Below, piece by piece: positions 55,467-64,000 of a stretch of DNA of 64,000 bases. Position 1 is the stretch's first letter; every line of letters starts with the position of its first letter. The translations under genes and the position numbers were made by a program. The notes beneath the pieces are model-generated. The model ran no database searches and was not told the DNA's origin. It saw nothing but the letters and a program-made list of their open reading frames with translations. The DNA lies in NCBI GenBank assembly GCA_902801425.1, contig CADCIQ010000005.1, positions 1 to 64,000 of the forward strand, in the 5' to 3' direction. This DNA is from an uncultured Bacteroidales bacterium. Its GTDB lineage: Bacteria > Bacteroidota > Bacteroidia > Bacteroidales > Bacteroidaceae.

Positions 55467-56072
55467 ATGAAACTGGTCATATTAACTCAACCTACATTCT
55501 TCGTCGAAGAAGACAAGATTATAACTGCCTTGTTCGATGAAGGTATGGATATGCTTCACTTGCAGAAACCAAATTCAGAGCCGGTTTACTGCGAGCGATT
55601 GCTTTCTTTGTTGCCAAATGACTGCCATTCCAAGATTCGTGTACACGAGCATTACTATCTGAAGCAGGAGTTCGATCTTAAGGGCATCCACATCAATAAT
55701 CCTGACACGCCTACTCCTGCAGAATTCAAGCGCAATGTCACACGCAGCACATACCGCATAAGCGACCTGAAGGAAATGAAGAAGAAATGTGACTACGTTT
55801 TTCTCCATTCCCTCTTCGACAGTCTCCACGGTGACATGAAGGCATCCCTGACCATTCAGGAAATGGAACAGGCACGTGACAAGGGGCTTATAGACAAGCA
55901 CGTATATGCATTGGGCGGAATGAGCATCGAGAACATCCGAATGGCAAAGGAACTTGGTTTTGGCGGTGTCTGTATCTGTGGCGACCTCTGGAATCGCTTC
56001 AGCATTCAGCACGAACTTAACTTCAAAGATCTCATAGACCACTTCCGCAAACTCCGCAAGGCGGTGGGATAG
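55467..56072 (+). CDS. ThiE/TenI-like TIM-barrel protein
   Basis: 201 residues, related to thiamine phosphate synthase. It keeps the general barrel pattern (MKLVILTQPTFFVEEDKII, LDMLHLQKP-like second strand, ALGGMSIENIRMAKELGFGGVCI near the end, equivalent to AIGGI.xENI). The usual GVHLGQ reads GIHINN, and the pyrophosphate-binding GxxFxTxTK loop reads LHSLFDSLHGD, so substrate or reaction may differ from ThiE. No other thiamine gene is close and I see no TPP riboswitch. prs follows after 74 bp. Confidence 0.75.
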   Translation: MKLVILTQPTFFVEEDKIITALFDEGMDMLHLQKPNSEPVYCERLLSLLPNDCHSKIRVHEHYYLKQEFDLKGIHINNPDTPTPAEFKRNVTRSTYRISDLKEMKKKCDYVFLHSLFDSLHGDMKASLTIQEMEQARDKGLIDKHVYALGGMSIENIRMAKELGFGGVCICGDLWNRFSIQHELNFKDLIDHFRKLRKAVG

Positions 56073-56100
56073 TTCATAGTGCATAGTTCATAGTGCATAG
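56073..56100 (+). repeat. 14-bp tandem repeat, two copies
   Basis: TTCATAGTGCATAG twice in succession, directly after the stop codon of the ThiE-like gene. Confidence 0.75.
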
Positions 56101-56146
56101 TTAAAAGAGCAAAAAGTAAAAGATTAATATAAATCATAAAATCTCA

Positions 56147-57085
56147 ATGACTGACAAAGATTCCTTTATGGTATTTTCAGGCACAGCTACTCGCTACCTC
56201 GCAGAGAAGATTTGTGCCAGTCTTGGTTGCAAACTTGGCAATCTGCAGATAACAAAGTTCTCTGACGGTGAGTTTGCTGTTTCTTACGAGGAGAGCATCC
56301 GTGGTCGTGACGTGTTCCTCGTTCAGAGCACATTCCCTAGTTCAGACAACCTCATGGAGCTTCTTCTTATGATTGATGCTGCAAAGCGTGCTTCTGCCCG
56401 TCAGATTATCGCCGTAATGCCTTACTTCGGTTGGGCTCGTCAGGATCGCAAGGACAAGCCACGTGTCAGCATCGGTGCTAAGCTCGTTGCCGACCTTCTG
56501 AGCGTTGCTGGTATCGACCGTCTGATCACTATGGATCTCCATGCAGACCAGATTCAGGGTTTCTTCGATGTTCCTGTTGACCATCTCTATGGTTCTGGCG
56601 TCATCCTCCCTTACGTTGAAAGCCTCAATCTCGAGAACCTTGTCATTGCAAGTCCAGATGTTGGCGGCGCAAAGCGTGCAAAGTCATTCGCCAAGTACCT
56701 CAACTGTCCACTCGTGCTATGCAACAAGTCTCGTGCTCGTGCTAATGTTATCGAGAGCATGCAGATTATCGGTGATGTAAAGGGCAAGGATGTTGTCATC
56801 GTTGACGATATGGTAGATACAGCGGGCACAATCACTAAGGCTGCCGACATCATGAAGGAGGCTGGTGCCAACACCGTTCGTGCTTGTGCTAGCCACTGCG
56901 TAATGTCAGGTCCTGCAAGTGAGCGCGTACAGGAGTCAGCCCTTGAGGAGATCGTATTTACTGATTCCATCCCTTACGCTAACCGTTGCGCAAAGGTTAA
57001 GCAGCTCAGCGTTGCCGATATGTTTGCCGAGACAATCCGTCGCGTCATCAACAACGAGAGCATCAGCAATCAGTATCTTATTTAA
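56147..57085 (+). CDS. prs: Ribose-phosphate pyrophosphokinase
   Basis: Makes PRPP from ribose 5-phosphate and ATP for nucleotide and amino-acid synthesis; 312 residues. Visible are the flexible-loop region YFGWARQDRKDKPRVSIGAK, the divalent-metal site MDLHADQIQGFFDVPVDHL (about 130-148) and the PRPP-binding VVIVDDMVDTAGT (about 216-228). Complete and typical. No convincing promoter directly upstream, so it may be read with the ThiE-like gene. Confidence 0.96.
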   Translation: MTDKDSFMVFSGTATRYLAEKICASLGCKLGNLQITKFSDGEFAVSYEESIRGRDVFLVQSTFPSSDNLMELLLMIDAAKRASARQIIAVMPYFGWARQDRKDKPRVSIGAKLVADLLSVAGIDRLITMDLHADQIQGFFDVPVDHLYGSGVILPYVESLNLENLVIASPDVGGAKRAKSFAKYLNCPLVLCNKSRARANVIESMQIIGDVKGKDVVIVDDMVDTAGTITKAADIMKEAGANTVRACASHCVMSGPASERVQESALEEIVFTDSIPYANRCAKVKQLSVADMFAETIRRVINNESISNQYLI

Positions 57086-57086
57086 T

Positions 57087-57213
57087 AAGTGAAGAGTGAA
57101 GAGTGAAAAGTGAAGAATTTGAGTTACTTTAGTTGCGGAAAGACTAATGACGGCCTTTAACTGCAAGACAAACTCAAATTCTTCACTCTTCACTCTTCAC
57201 TCTTCACTTTTCA
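57087..57213. repeat. AGTGAAG-type inverted element, copy 5
   Basis: AGTGAAG runs (57087-57118) face CTTCACT runs (57180-57213). The core TTACTTTAGTTGCGGAAAGAC...TGCAAGACAAACTC closely matches copy 2. It starts right at the prs stop and ends 7 bp before the uvrA start. Confidence 0.8.
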
Positions 57214-57219
57214 TTTGAA

Positions 57220-60039
57220 ATGAAATCGGAAAAAGAGAAATTCATTGAGATCAAGGGTGCTCGCGTCAATAATCTCAAGAATATAAGCCTGAAAATTCCC
57301 CGTAACTGCTTGGTAGCCATTTCTGGCGTAAGCGGTTCCGGCAAGTCATCCTTGGCTTTCGACACATTGTATGCCGAAGGTCAGCGTCGCTATGTAGAGA
57401 GCCTTTCGTCATACGCCCGTCAGTTCCTCGGCCGTATGAGCAAGCCAGAGTGCGATTTCATCAAAGGTCTGCCACCAGCCATTGCCATAGAGCAGAAGGT
57501 GGTAAGCCGAAATCCACGCTCTACCGTAGGCACTTCAACGGAGATTTACGAGTATCTCCGTCTTCTCTTTGCCCGTGCCGGACATATTTTCTCGCCTATC
57601 AGCAATGAGGAGGTGAAGAAACACACCCCCGAGGATGTCGTTGCAAAGATGCTGGAGTTCACTCCCGGCACTCGTTTCATGGTACTTGCTCCTTTGCAGG
57701 TGCCTAAGGGCAGAACGCTCAAGCGTCAGCTCGAAATGGAGCAGCAACAAGGATATTCCCGACTATTCGTCAATAATGAGGTCACAACGATTGACGACTA
57801 CCTTGAGACCATTGATATAGATGCAGTAAAGGCTGATGGCATCTATATCGTTATCGACCGTATGTCATGCGACAACTCGCAGGACACCATATCACGCCTT
57901 ACGGATTCTGCCGAGACCGCCTTCTATGAGGGTGGTGGCTCTTGCAGTCTTTATTTCCTTCCTGCCGGACTCATCTACGAGTTCTCCACACGACTTGAGG
58001 CTGATGGCATGACCTTTGAGGAGAAATCCGACCAGCTCTTCGCCTTCAACTCTCCAGTTGGCGTATGCCCTTCATGCCAGGGCTTCGGAAGCATCATAGG
58101 CATTGACGAGCATCTCGTCATTCCCGACTCTTCGTTAAGCGTCTATGACGGATGCGTGAAATGCTGGCATGGCGACAAGATGGGCGAATGGCGCACGGAG
58201 TTCATCCGTCATGCAGAGAGAGACAACTTCCCTATCTTCACCCCATACTTCGAACTTTCCCAGAAGCATAAGGACTGGCTTTGGCATGGATTGCCTTCTG
58301 ATCGTGGAGAATGGCGTCCTTGCATTGATTCTTTCTTCCAGATGGTCAAGGACAACCAGTACAAGATTCAGTACCGTGTCATGTTGTCAAGATACCGTGG
58401 CAAGACCATCTGTCCTGAGTGTCACGGCTCACGTCTGCGCAAGGAAGCCAACTATGTAAGGGTTGGCGGAAAGACCATCACCGACCTTGTTTCAATGCCA
58501 ATATCAAGGTTAAAGGAATGGTTTGACCATCTTGAACTAAATGCCCACGACACAGAGGTTTCAAAGCGATTGCTTACAGAAATCAATTCCCGTCTCGGAT
58601 TCCTTCTCGATGTCGGTTTAGGCTATCTCACACTCAACCGTCCAAGCAACTCTCTCTCTGGTGGCGAGAGTCAGAGAATCAACCTTACCACCTCTCTCGG
58701 CTCTTCACTTGTAGGCTCTCTCTACATCCTTGACGAGCCTTCTATCGGTATGCACTCAAGAGACACCGAGCGACTTATCTCCGTACTGAAAAAGCTTCGC
58801 GACATTGGCAATACAGTAGTTGTCGTTGAGCACGACGAGGACATCCTTCGTGCTGCCGACTATCTCATCGACATAGGTCCTGATGCAGGAACTCATGGCG
58901 GTAATGTCGTATTCCAAGGACGAGTTGGCAAAGACGATGGTTCTTGCTATACCCTTGACTATCTTACAGGAAAAAGGAAGATTGATGTACCCACATCACG
59001 CCGTTCATGGAATCGTAAGATTAGCATCATAGGTGCCCGAATGAATAACCTCAAGGGCATTGACGTGGATTTCCCTCTCAACTGCATGACCGTTGTCACA
59101 GGTGTCAGCGGTTCGGGTAAGTCGTCATTGGTGAAGGGTATCCTCTACCCTACCCTCAAGCGCCATCTTGACGAGGTTTGCGATGCGCCTGGCGAGTTCA
59201 AGGCTCTTGAAGGCGACTGGAAGGACATTCATCATGTGGAGATGGTTGACCAGAACCCTATCGGAAAATCAACGCGAAGCAATCCTGCGACTTATATCAA
59301 GGCCTACGACTACATCCGCCAACTCTTTGCCGACCAGCCTCTTGCCAAGCAGATGGGCATCACGGCTCAGCATTTCTCTTTCAATACCGACGGTGGGCGC
59401 TGCGAGGAATGTAAGGGAGCAGGTGTCGTTACGGTTGAAATGCAGTTTATGGCTGACCTCATACTCACCTGCGACTCATGTCATGGAGAGCGTTTCAAGC
59501 GTGAGATTCTCGATGTCAGGTACGAGGGCAAGAACATAAACGACATACTTGCCATGACCGTTGACGAGGCTATTGAATTCTTTGAAGAAAAATATGCTTG
59601 GAAGGACTCAAATCGCAATAACCTCAAGGCTATCATCGCCCGACTGAAGCCTTTGCAGGAAGTGGGACTTGGCTATGTTCAGCTCGGCCAGGCTTCATCA
59701 ACGCTTTCTGGCGGTGAGAATCAGCGTGTAAAGCTCGCCTACTACATCTCACAGGAGAAACAAGAGGAAACTCTTTTCATCTTCGACGAACCGACCACAG
59801 GACTCCATTTCCACGACATCAAGCGTCTCCTGCACGCTTTCGATGCCCTCATAGAGCGTGGTCATTCCGTTCTTATCGTTGAGCACAACATGGATGTAAT
59901 CAAGTGTGCCGACCATATCATCGACATTGGTCCCGAGGGAGGCGAGGAAGGCGGTCATATCGTCTGCACAGGCACACCAGAGGAAATTATCAAGTGCGAG
60001 GCATCACACACCGCACGTTTCCTGAAAGAGAAACTTTAG
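57220..60039 (+). CDS. uvrA: Excinuclease ABC subunit A
   Basis: The damage-recognition ATPase of nucleotide excision repair; 939 residues, the normal length. Two ABC modules: Walker A GVSGSGKSSLAFD (about 36-48) and GVSGSGKSSLVKG (about 628-640), signatures SLSGGESQRINL and TLSGGENQRVKLAYY, Walker B LYILDEPSIGMH and FIFDEPTTGLHF. Zinc modules CPSCQGFG/CPECHGSR and CEECKGAG/CDSCHGER are intact. It follows prs with only the AGTGAAG-type element between; I see no separate promoter. Confidence 0.97.
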   Translation: MKSEKEKFIEIKGARVNNLKNISLKIPRNCLVAISGVSGSGKSSLAFDTLYAEGQRRYVESLSSYARQFLGRMSKPECDFIKGLPPAIAIEQKVVSRNPRSTVGTSTEIYEYLRLLFARAGHIFSPISNEEVKKHTPEDVVAKMLEFTPGTRFMVLAPLQVPKGRTLKRQLEMEQQQGYSRLFVNNEVTTIDDYLETIDIDAVKADGIYIVIDRMSCDNSQDTISRLTDSAETAFYEGGGSCSLYFLPAGLIYEFSTRLEADGMTFEEKSDQLFAFNSPVGVCPSCQGFGSIIGIDEHLVIPDSSLSVYDGCVKCWHGDKMGEWRTEFIRHAERDNFPIFTPYFELSQKHKDWLWHGLPSDRGEWRPCIDSFFQMVKDNQYKIQYRVMLSRYRGKTICPECHGSRLRKEANYVRVGGKTITDLVSMPISRLKEWFDHLELNAHDTEVSKRLLTEINSRLGFLLDVGLGYLTLNRPSNSLSGGESQRINLTTSLGSSLVGSLYILDEPSIGMHSRDTERLISVLKKLRDIGNTVVVVEHDEDILRAADYLIDIGPDAGTHGGNVVFQGRVGKDDGSCYTLDYLTGKRKIDVPTSRRSWNRKISIIGARMNNLKGIDVDFPLNCMTVVTGVSGSGKSSLVKGILYPTLKRHLDEVCDAPGEFKALEGDWKDIHHVEMVDQNPIGKSTRSNPATYIKAYDYIRQLFADQPLAKQMGITAQHFSFNTDGGRCEECKGAGVVTVEMQFMADLILTCDSCHGERFKREILDVRYEGKNINDILAMTVDEAIEFFEEKYAWKDSNRNNLKAIIARLKPLQEVGLGYVQLGQASSTLSGGENQRVKLAYYISQEKQEETLFIFDEPTTGLHFHDIKRLLHAFDALIERGHSVLIVEHNMDVIKCADHIIDIGPEGGEEGGHIVCTGTPEEIIKCEASHTARFLKEKL

Positions 60040-60082
60040 CTCACTTCGTCATCCAATCATCTGCCCATTCAGGAATGGGATT

Positions 60083-60140
60083 TGAAACGGACTCCCAACG
60101 GATTTACAACGGATTTACAACGGAGGTGAAACGGAGGTAT
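60083..60140 (+). repeat. ACGGA short-period array after uvrA
   Basis: AAACGGACTCCC, AACGGATTTACA twice, AACGGAGGTGA and AACGGAGGTA follow at 11-12 bp spacing. Similar motif and spacing to 596-630. Confidence 0.55.
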
Positions 60141-60247
60141 AGTGATCGCCAACCTTTGTCTTTTGCCTTTAGTCTTTTGACCTTTGACTGATTCACACTG
60201 CAAAGTTACAACATTTTCAGGAAAAGCCAACACGAAACATGGAAAAA

Positions 60248-60279
60248 AACGTAATTGCTTTCAAAAAAAGCATTACGTT
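60248..60279. terminator. Hairpin downstream of uvrA
   Basis: AACGTAA and TGCTTT pair with AAAGCA and TTACGTT (13 pairs, one bulged base). T-run after it is poor, so terminator function is probable but not certain. Confidence 0.5.
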
Positions 60280-60345
60280 TCTATAACCTATTGATATTCA
60301 ACAATATATTTTCGGAATACCTTTTCTCAAGCATTCCGTCAAATT

Positions 60346-60505
60346 TCCGTCATTAGTCATTAGTCATTTTCGTCATTAAGCGAGTTGATGACGGGCGAAA
60401 ATCGGCTATATAGTAAATATATATTTTATATATTTACTATATAGAGGCAAAAATCCCCCCACTCACTTTCCTTAATGACGAAAATGACTAATGACTAATG
60501 ACGGA
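60346..60505. repeat. Perfect 35-bp inverted repeat enclosing a perfect AT palindrome
   Basis: Arms 60346-60380 and 60471-60505 are exact complements and are themselves made of GTCATTA words (ATTAGTCATTAGTCATT). In the middle, 18-bp perfect arms (60406-60423 and 60427-60444) around three T form an A/T-rich hairpin. It occupies the convergent gap between uvrA and the DUF2207 gene; the remainder of this 620-bp gap has the ACGGA array and the uvrA hairpin. Confidence 0.85.
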
Positions 60506-60662
60506 CTTAATGACAAGCACAAATACGCTTCCGAAATTATTCTCCTGTATATCAGTATGTTATAACGATTATTTTGATTTTCTTGTAAAGATACGCCTCT
60601 TTTTCCATATTTCTTTGCAGAAACAAGAAAATTTGTTGTACCTTTGCAATCAGAATCAGGAC

Positions 60663-62558
60663 TTACCAGCTACCGCCGCCACCGCCGCCTCCGCCTCCAC
60701 CGGAGAAGCCACCACCACTATGCCCTCCTCCATGGGAAGAACTATGAGAACATGAGGAAACATGACTGCGAACCGTATCGTTCACGCTGCTAACCAAGTG
60801 ATTGGTAAAGCTTGTTCCGTTATATATTCCTGCGGTAGTGTACCAATCAGGCTTCTCTACGGTAATGGTCTTGAACTTCCTTGCCCACGTATTTGCAAGT
60901 CCGAAAACCATAGCGTAAGGCAGAACGCGATAGAAATACTTCGCATCCTCCATCTGCAAACGCTCAAGGTTATCCTTCTCTGCCGTCTCAATAAACTCCT
61001 TGAAACCAAGCAGACGCCCCATCATGTCAATACGGTAGTCTGTATTCAGCTTGAACCGTCCGCAAAGCTCCACGGTAAGGAAATTGGCAAGGAAGAACAG
61101 GAATATCTCCCAATCAGCCATTGGAGAACCGTAATCCGTACTTTGACTATACAGCAATGCCACCATAGCCATTACGGTGAACTTCATGAGAAAGATTATA
61201 ACACGCTTAAAGGCTGAGGAATAGAGGTCGGAATCACTTCCCGACAGACGCAATGACAGTCCCAACCCTGCAGGCAAAAGCCAGAAGAAACCAGCCACAA
61301 AAAACTCATCAACCCTAAAGTACTGAACGATATTCGTGGCAATAGTGAGCGTACTGAACAACAACAGCGGAATGTACATATACACCCAAGGATCAGTCTT
61401 GATGAGGTTCTTCCTACCATTCTCGCTAAACACTTTCTTTAGTGCCGACTTCACTCCATTCATTTCAGAGGATTTATCACCCAACTGACTGAGCCTCACC
61501 GTAGTCTTGCCTTTAGGAAAGAACAGGTCCAATAATTTTTTCTGATACGTCGGAGCATCCTCTGGCAGGTTCTTAAGCTTCGTAAGCACTATCTTCTTGT
61601 TCTTATTCTCGTCAATCTTCAGATAGCCCTGCTCAGCAAGCCACGGAATAAGCGATGAAATATCACCTTCGTCAGCACTATTGTCAATAATGACACCAAC
61701 CTCCGCACTTGAAATACCCTCTGGAGGATAGAACTCTATCGCCTTTACCACGCTACGACCTCTGTCTATAGTCAATGCCCGGAAGACAATGACGAGAATA
61801 CACACCACGGTCAAAGCAAGCCATAGGTAATGCCAGAAATACTGCACCTTCTCCACACCCTCGTAATAGCCCTCTGGTAGCTCCATATAGGCTGTAATGG
61901 CATGGTTAGGCTGTATAGAGTCGCACATACCGGCTATGTATGTCGTAGTAGCCTCATATTCAATAGGTATGATATTGCTCTCATTTCCATAACTTCCGCT
62001 ATACCATCTCAGATTATCCACCGCCTTCTGAGGTAATGGCTTCTCAAACTCAATCCTGAAGTCGAAATGCCTTATTTCCTCCTTGAAATCAGCACCGAGA
62101 ATGGTATGAAACAGTAGATCCTTGGTCTGTACACGGTCATCAGGATACTTGAACTTATAGCTTATCACATAGGTTTGCAAGCCCTCAACCGTTCTGTCCT
62201 CATCACCTATCATTAAGACATAGTTGTCCATTTCCTCTTTCTGCTCATGGACAGGACCGCCTGTCACCTCCACATCGTCAACATCCACGATATAAGGGAA
62301 CTCCTCCATACTCTTCTCCCCCGAATCATTCGTCACATCATGCCAGAGAGTGAACTTCATGGGAATGAAGCGATAGAAGCCATGACGAGGTTCAAGGAAG
62401 TTGATGACGAAGGTCTCCTTCACATCCCATACGTTATTCTTATGAACGTAAGCCTCATACTTTACGTTCTCATAGTAGAAACCGCCCAGGTCGGCAAATG
62501 CACAGGCACTCACCAACAGCAAGGCAAAGGATAGAAGCAATCTGTATAGCCTATGCAT
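60663..62558 (-). CDS. DUF2207 membrane protein with glycine-rich tail
   Basis: 631 residues from the ATG at 62558, which gives signal peptide MHRLYRLLLSFALLLVSACAFA; an upstream ATG at 62663 would overlap lemA by 113 bp and add non-signal residues. An exported beta-rich DUF2207 domain (about 25-270) is followed by a membrane helix, a cytoplasmic winged-helix-like part (about 300-400), several more helices and the tail SHGGGHSGGGFSGGGGG. DUF2207 genes are typically next to lemA, as here (8-bp overlap). The pair is thought to act in envelope processes; the mechanism is unknown. Confidence 0.88.
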   Translation of the reverse strand: MHRLYRLLLSFALLLVSACAFADLGGFYYENVKYEAYVHKNNVWDVKETFVINFLEPRHGFYRFIPMKFTLWHDVTNDSGEKSMEEFPYIVDVDDVEVTGGPVHEQKEEMDNYVLMIGDEDRTVEGLQTYVISYKFKYPDDRVQTKDLLFHTILGADFKEEIRHFDFRIEFEKPLPQKAVDNLRWYSGSYGNESNIIPIEYEATTTYIAGMCDSIQPNHAITAYMELPEGYYEGVEKVQYFWHYLWLALTVVCILVIVFRALTIDRGRSVVKAIEFYPPEGISSAEVGVIIDNSADEGDISSLIPWLAEQGYLKIDENKNKKIVLTKLKNLPEDAPTYQKKLLDLFFPKGKTTVRLSQLGDKSSEMNGVKSALKKVFSENGRKNLIKTDPWVYMYIPLLLFSTLTIATNIVQYFRVDEFFVAGFFWLLPAGLGLSLRLSGSDSDLYSSAFKRVIIFLMKFTVMAMVALLYSQSTDYGSPMADWEIFLFFLANFLTVELCGRFKLNTDYRIDMMGRLLGFKEFIETAEKDNLERLQMEDAKYFYRVLPYAMVFGLANTWARKFKTITVEKPDWYTTAGIYNGTSFTNHLVSSVNDTVRSHVSSCSHSSSHGGGHSGGGFSGGGGGGGGGGSW

Positions 62559-63087
62559 TTGGCACCTCCCTCTCTGCTGCATTCTGTATTTCATACATCT
62601 TTTTTGGCTTGAATCCGAAGATTCCAGCAATAAGGTTGTAAGGGAACATCTGGCACTTGTCATTATATTGCCTTACGCTACCGTTATAGTAGCGTCGTGC
62701 AAAGGCAATGTCCTCCTCCACTTTCACTATGCGCTTGTGCAGATCCATGAAGTTATCGTTTGCCTTGAGCTGAGGATAGTTCTCGGCAACAATCAGAATC
62801 TTGCCAAGAGCCTCACCAATGCGCATCTCACCCTCAATCTTGCCGTCAATGTCATTTGAAGCCACACCGGCACGACGCTTGGTAATTTCCTCAAGCGTGT
62901 CAGCCTCATGCTTGGCATACGCTTTGACGGTATCAACGAGATTAGGGATGAGGTCAAAACGCTGTTTCAGATACACATCCATAGTAGAGAAAGCCTCCTT
63001 CACCTTGTTCGTTAGCTGAATGAGACTGTTATACACGAAGATACAGAAAACAACGATTATCGCAACTGCAATGATAGCTATTGTCAT
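62551..63087 (-). CDS. lemA: LemA family protein
   Basis: 178 residues: one N-terminal membrane helix (about 2-20, TIAIIAVAIIVVFCIFVYN), then a long four-helix coiled domain with the LemA signature KEAFSTMDVYLKQRFDLIPNLVDTVKAYAKHE and the closing YNDKCQMFPYNLIAGIFGFKPKKMYE. Topology is outside-facing. It has a full promoter at 63152-63183 and overlaps the DUF2207 start. Confidence 0.94.
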   Translation of the reverse strand: MTIAIIAVAIIVVFCIFVYNSLIQLTNKVKEAFSTMDVYLKQRFDLIPNLVDTVKAYAKHEADTLEEITKRRAGVASNDIDGKIEGEMRIGEALGKILIVAENYPQLKANDNFMDLHKRIVKVEEDIAFARRYYNGSVRQYNDKCQMFPYNLIAGIFGFKPKKMYEIQNAAEREVPNA

Positions 63088-63151
63088 AATTTTTTAGGGT
63101 GATGGATGATAGGTGATGGGTGTTGGTAAACACCCGAAGACATTTTTGATG

Positions 63152-63183
63152 CAAATTTACATTATTTCCTTAACATCTGCAAA
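63152..63183 (-). promoter_or_regulatory. Promoter of the lemA-DUF2207 operon
   Basis: The minus strand has TTTG (63180-63183), 20 bp, TAAATTTG (63152-63159): full match, about 65 bp upstream of the start. Confidence 0.75.
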
Positions 63184-63326
63184 TTTTGAACTATTTTTTT
63201 GCTATCGATAATAAAATGACTGGTATCTGTTAATTGAACAATAGCCCATCATCGTTCTATCTTTATATCCTTGAAGAATTGTTTAACATTGGTTATTGTA
63301 AATATCTTAGGACGATGGATTTACGA

Positions 63327-64000
63327 TTAATAGTTAATCCACTTCTTCAAATCTACCTTTCCTTCAAACATTTCAGCCTTACGGATGCCAGATGTTTTGA
63401 CTGGCTTCTCGAAGAGGAAACGGTCGATGAAGGCAAGAACCTCTGGGAATTGCTCTTCTGGCAACTGACAATGCGGATGCTTGCCGTTTATGGAATAGCC
63501 CATGCGGTCAGCAATACCGAAACGCTCCCATACCCTAAGGGCTGCATTTACAGAGACATAGCCAGACTCGTCGGCAAGCCATTTATAGTCGGTGTTGCCG
63601 AGCATGAGGAAGGCACGAGGACATACGAGGGCACAAAGCTCATGATGGTCGTATGGCAACTGATAGACGCTATCGCCATGAAACTGCTCCTTGAGACTAT
63701 GCTTGAACCAATGGTAGTCTGTGTGGTCGAGGTCTTCCACTCCTTCTATGGTATGCGACACACGCCAAGCAGCAGCACCACCACCTCCAGGCTCCTGTGC
63801 TATGGTGAGAGCGACACGAGGATCGAAAGCTCCGCAGAAGAGTGCCATCTTACCGGCATACGAACATCCCGTTACACCGATATGCTTTGTGTCAATCTTT
63901 GTAACCTCTGAGCCAAGAATCTCCAAGCCGTCAATGATACGCTGAAATCCCCATGCCCACATGCTATATGCTCCATTATCAATGAGTTCAGGATAGAGGC
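63327..64000 (-). CDS. Glucuronoyl-esterase-like (CE15) hydrolase, partial
   Basis: The frame is open to the right edge of the window (LYPELIDNGAYSMWAWGFQRI at the junction), so the N-terminus is missing; 224 codons are visible. The nucleophile motif GVTGCSYAGKMAL corresponds to the GCSxxGK of 4-O-methyl-glucuronoyl methylesterases, followed by AQEPGGGGAAAWR, the conserved region around YDHHELCALVCPRAFLMLGNTDY, and the catalytic His in NGKHPHCQLP. CE15 enzymes cut the ester between lignin and glucuronoxylan, which would match the esterase/GH3 genes at 39-47 kb. Confidence 0.85.
   Translation of the reverse strand, partial: LYPELIDNGAYSMWAWGFQRIIDGLEILGSEVTKIDTKHIGVTGCSYAGKMALFCGAFDPRVALTIAQEPGGGGAAAWRVSHTIEGVEDLDHTDYHWFKHSLKEQFHGDSVYQLPYDHHELCALVCPRAFLMLGNTDYKWLADESGYVSVNAALRVWERFGIADRMGYSINGKHPHCQLPEEQFPEVLAFIDRFLFEKPVKTSGIRKAEMFEGKVDLKKWINY

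Noticed and set aside
62559..62663. Upstream start of the DUF2207 gene
   Set aside because: It overlaps the lemA coding region and gives no signal peptide; the ATG at 62558 does.

Overview
The window looks like a chromosomal segment of a gut- or rumen-type Prevotella/Segatella (Bacteroidales). The basis is: promoters of the Bacteroidetes type (TTTG, about 20 bp, TAnnTTTG) in front of many genes; BspA-like leucine-rich/Big_2 surface proteins; families largely confined to Bacteroidetes (putative porin of the Porin_10 type, DUF4421, DUF4468, DUF4369, DUF1460); and secreted plant-polysaccharide enzymes. There is no rRNA, tRNA, CRISPR array, prophage or intact insertion sequence, and no SusC/SusD pair.

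Layout. 1-5.3 kb: the tail of an unidentified gene, a long non-coding stretch full of nested inverted repeats, and a BspA-like surface protein with a long, probably structured leader RNA. 5.3-9.5 kb: an Old Yellow Enzyme/FeS-flavin reductase and dnaX. 9.9-14.5 kb: an FtsB/DivIC-like division protein, a small membrane protein, then a DUF4369 lipoprotein-pyrC-plsC operon, a candidate small RNA and a small conserved protein. 14.6-18 kb: a frameshifted thioredoxin-like lipid-envelope protein, an aldo/keto reductase and an SGNH esterase. 18.2-22.4 kb: a secreted histidine-rich protein, a Sel1 protein plus MgtC, and a secreted beta-helix (pectinesterase-like) protein. 22.6-29.1 kb: galK, galM, a putative porin, two small envelope genes and a cyclophilin. 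29.6-30.6 kb: two tandem paralogous membrane proteins with shared flanking repeats.

30.7-33.6 kb is the most interesting locus. A protein fusing a ThiD-like kinase domain, with its catalytic GTGC-type motif altered to GVGS, to an AraC-type DNA-binding domain sits directly upstream of the vitamin B6 genes pdxS and pdxT. The pdxS promoter is surrounded by GGAACA/TGTTCC half-sites. I propose that the fusion is a ligand-sensing transcription factor for B6 synthesis.

33.7-47.1 kb is a carbohydrate block: an esterase-esterase-mutarotase fusion, two secreted phosphatases, then a co-directional set of CE1-like esterase, two GH3 glycosidases and a second CE1-like esterase, suited to hemicellulose side-chain removal and oligosaccharide cleavage. 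47.4-53.6 kb: a Cys-rich secreted protein, an ABC-F protein, a DUF1460 amidase-like protein and an OmpH/oxidoreductase/DUF4421 operon. 53.8-60 kb: pepD, a ThiE-like protein, prs and uvrA. 60.6-64 kb: DUF2207 and lemA, and a glucuronoyl-esterase-like gene cut by the window edge.

A striking general feature is that at least a dozen intergenic gaps carry inverted-repeat elements of several unrelated sequence families that share one geometry: short hairpin or repeat units in nested inverted order. Coding calls rest on translated sequence and motif recognition only; no database search was possible.
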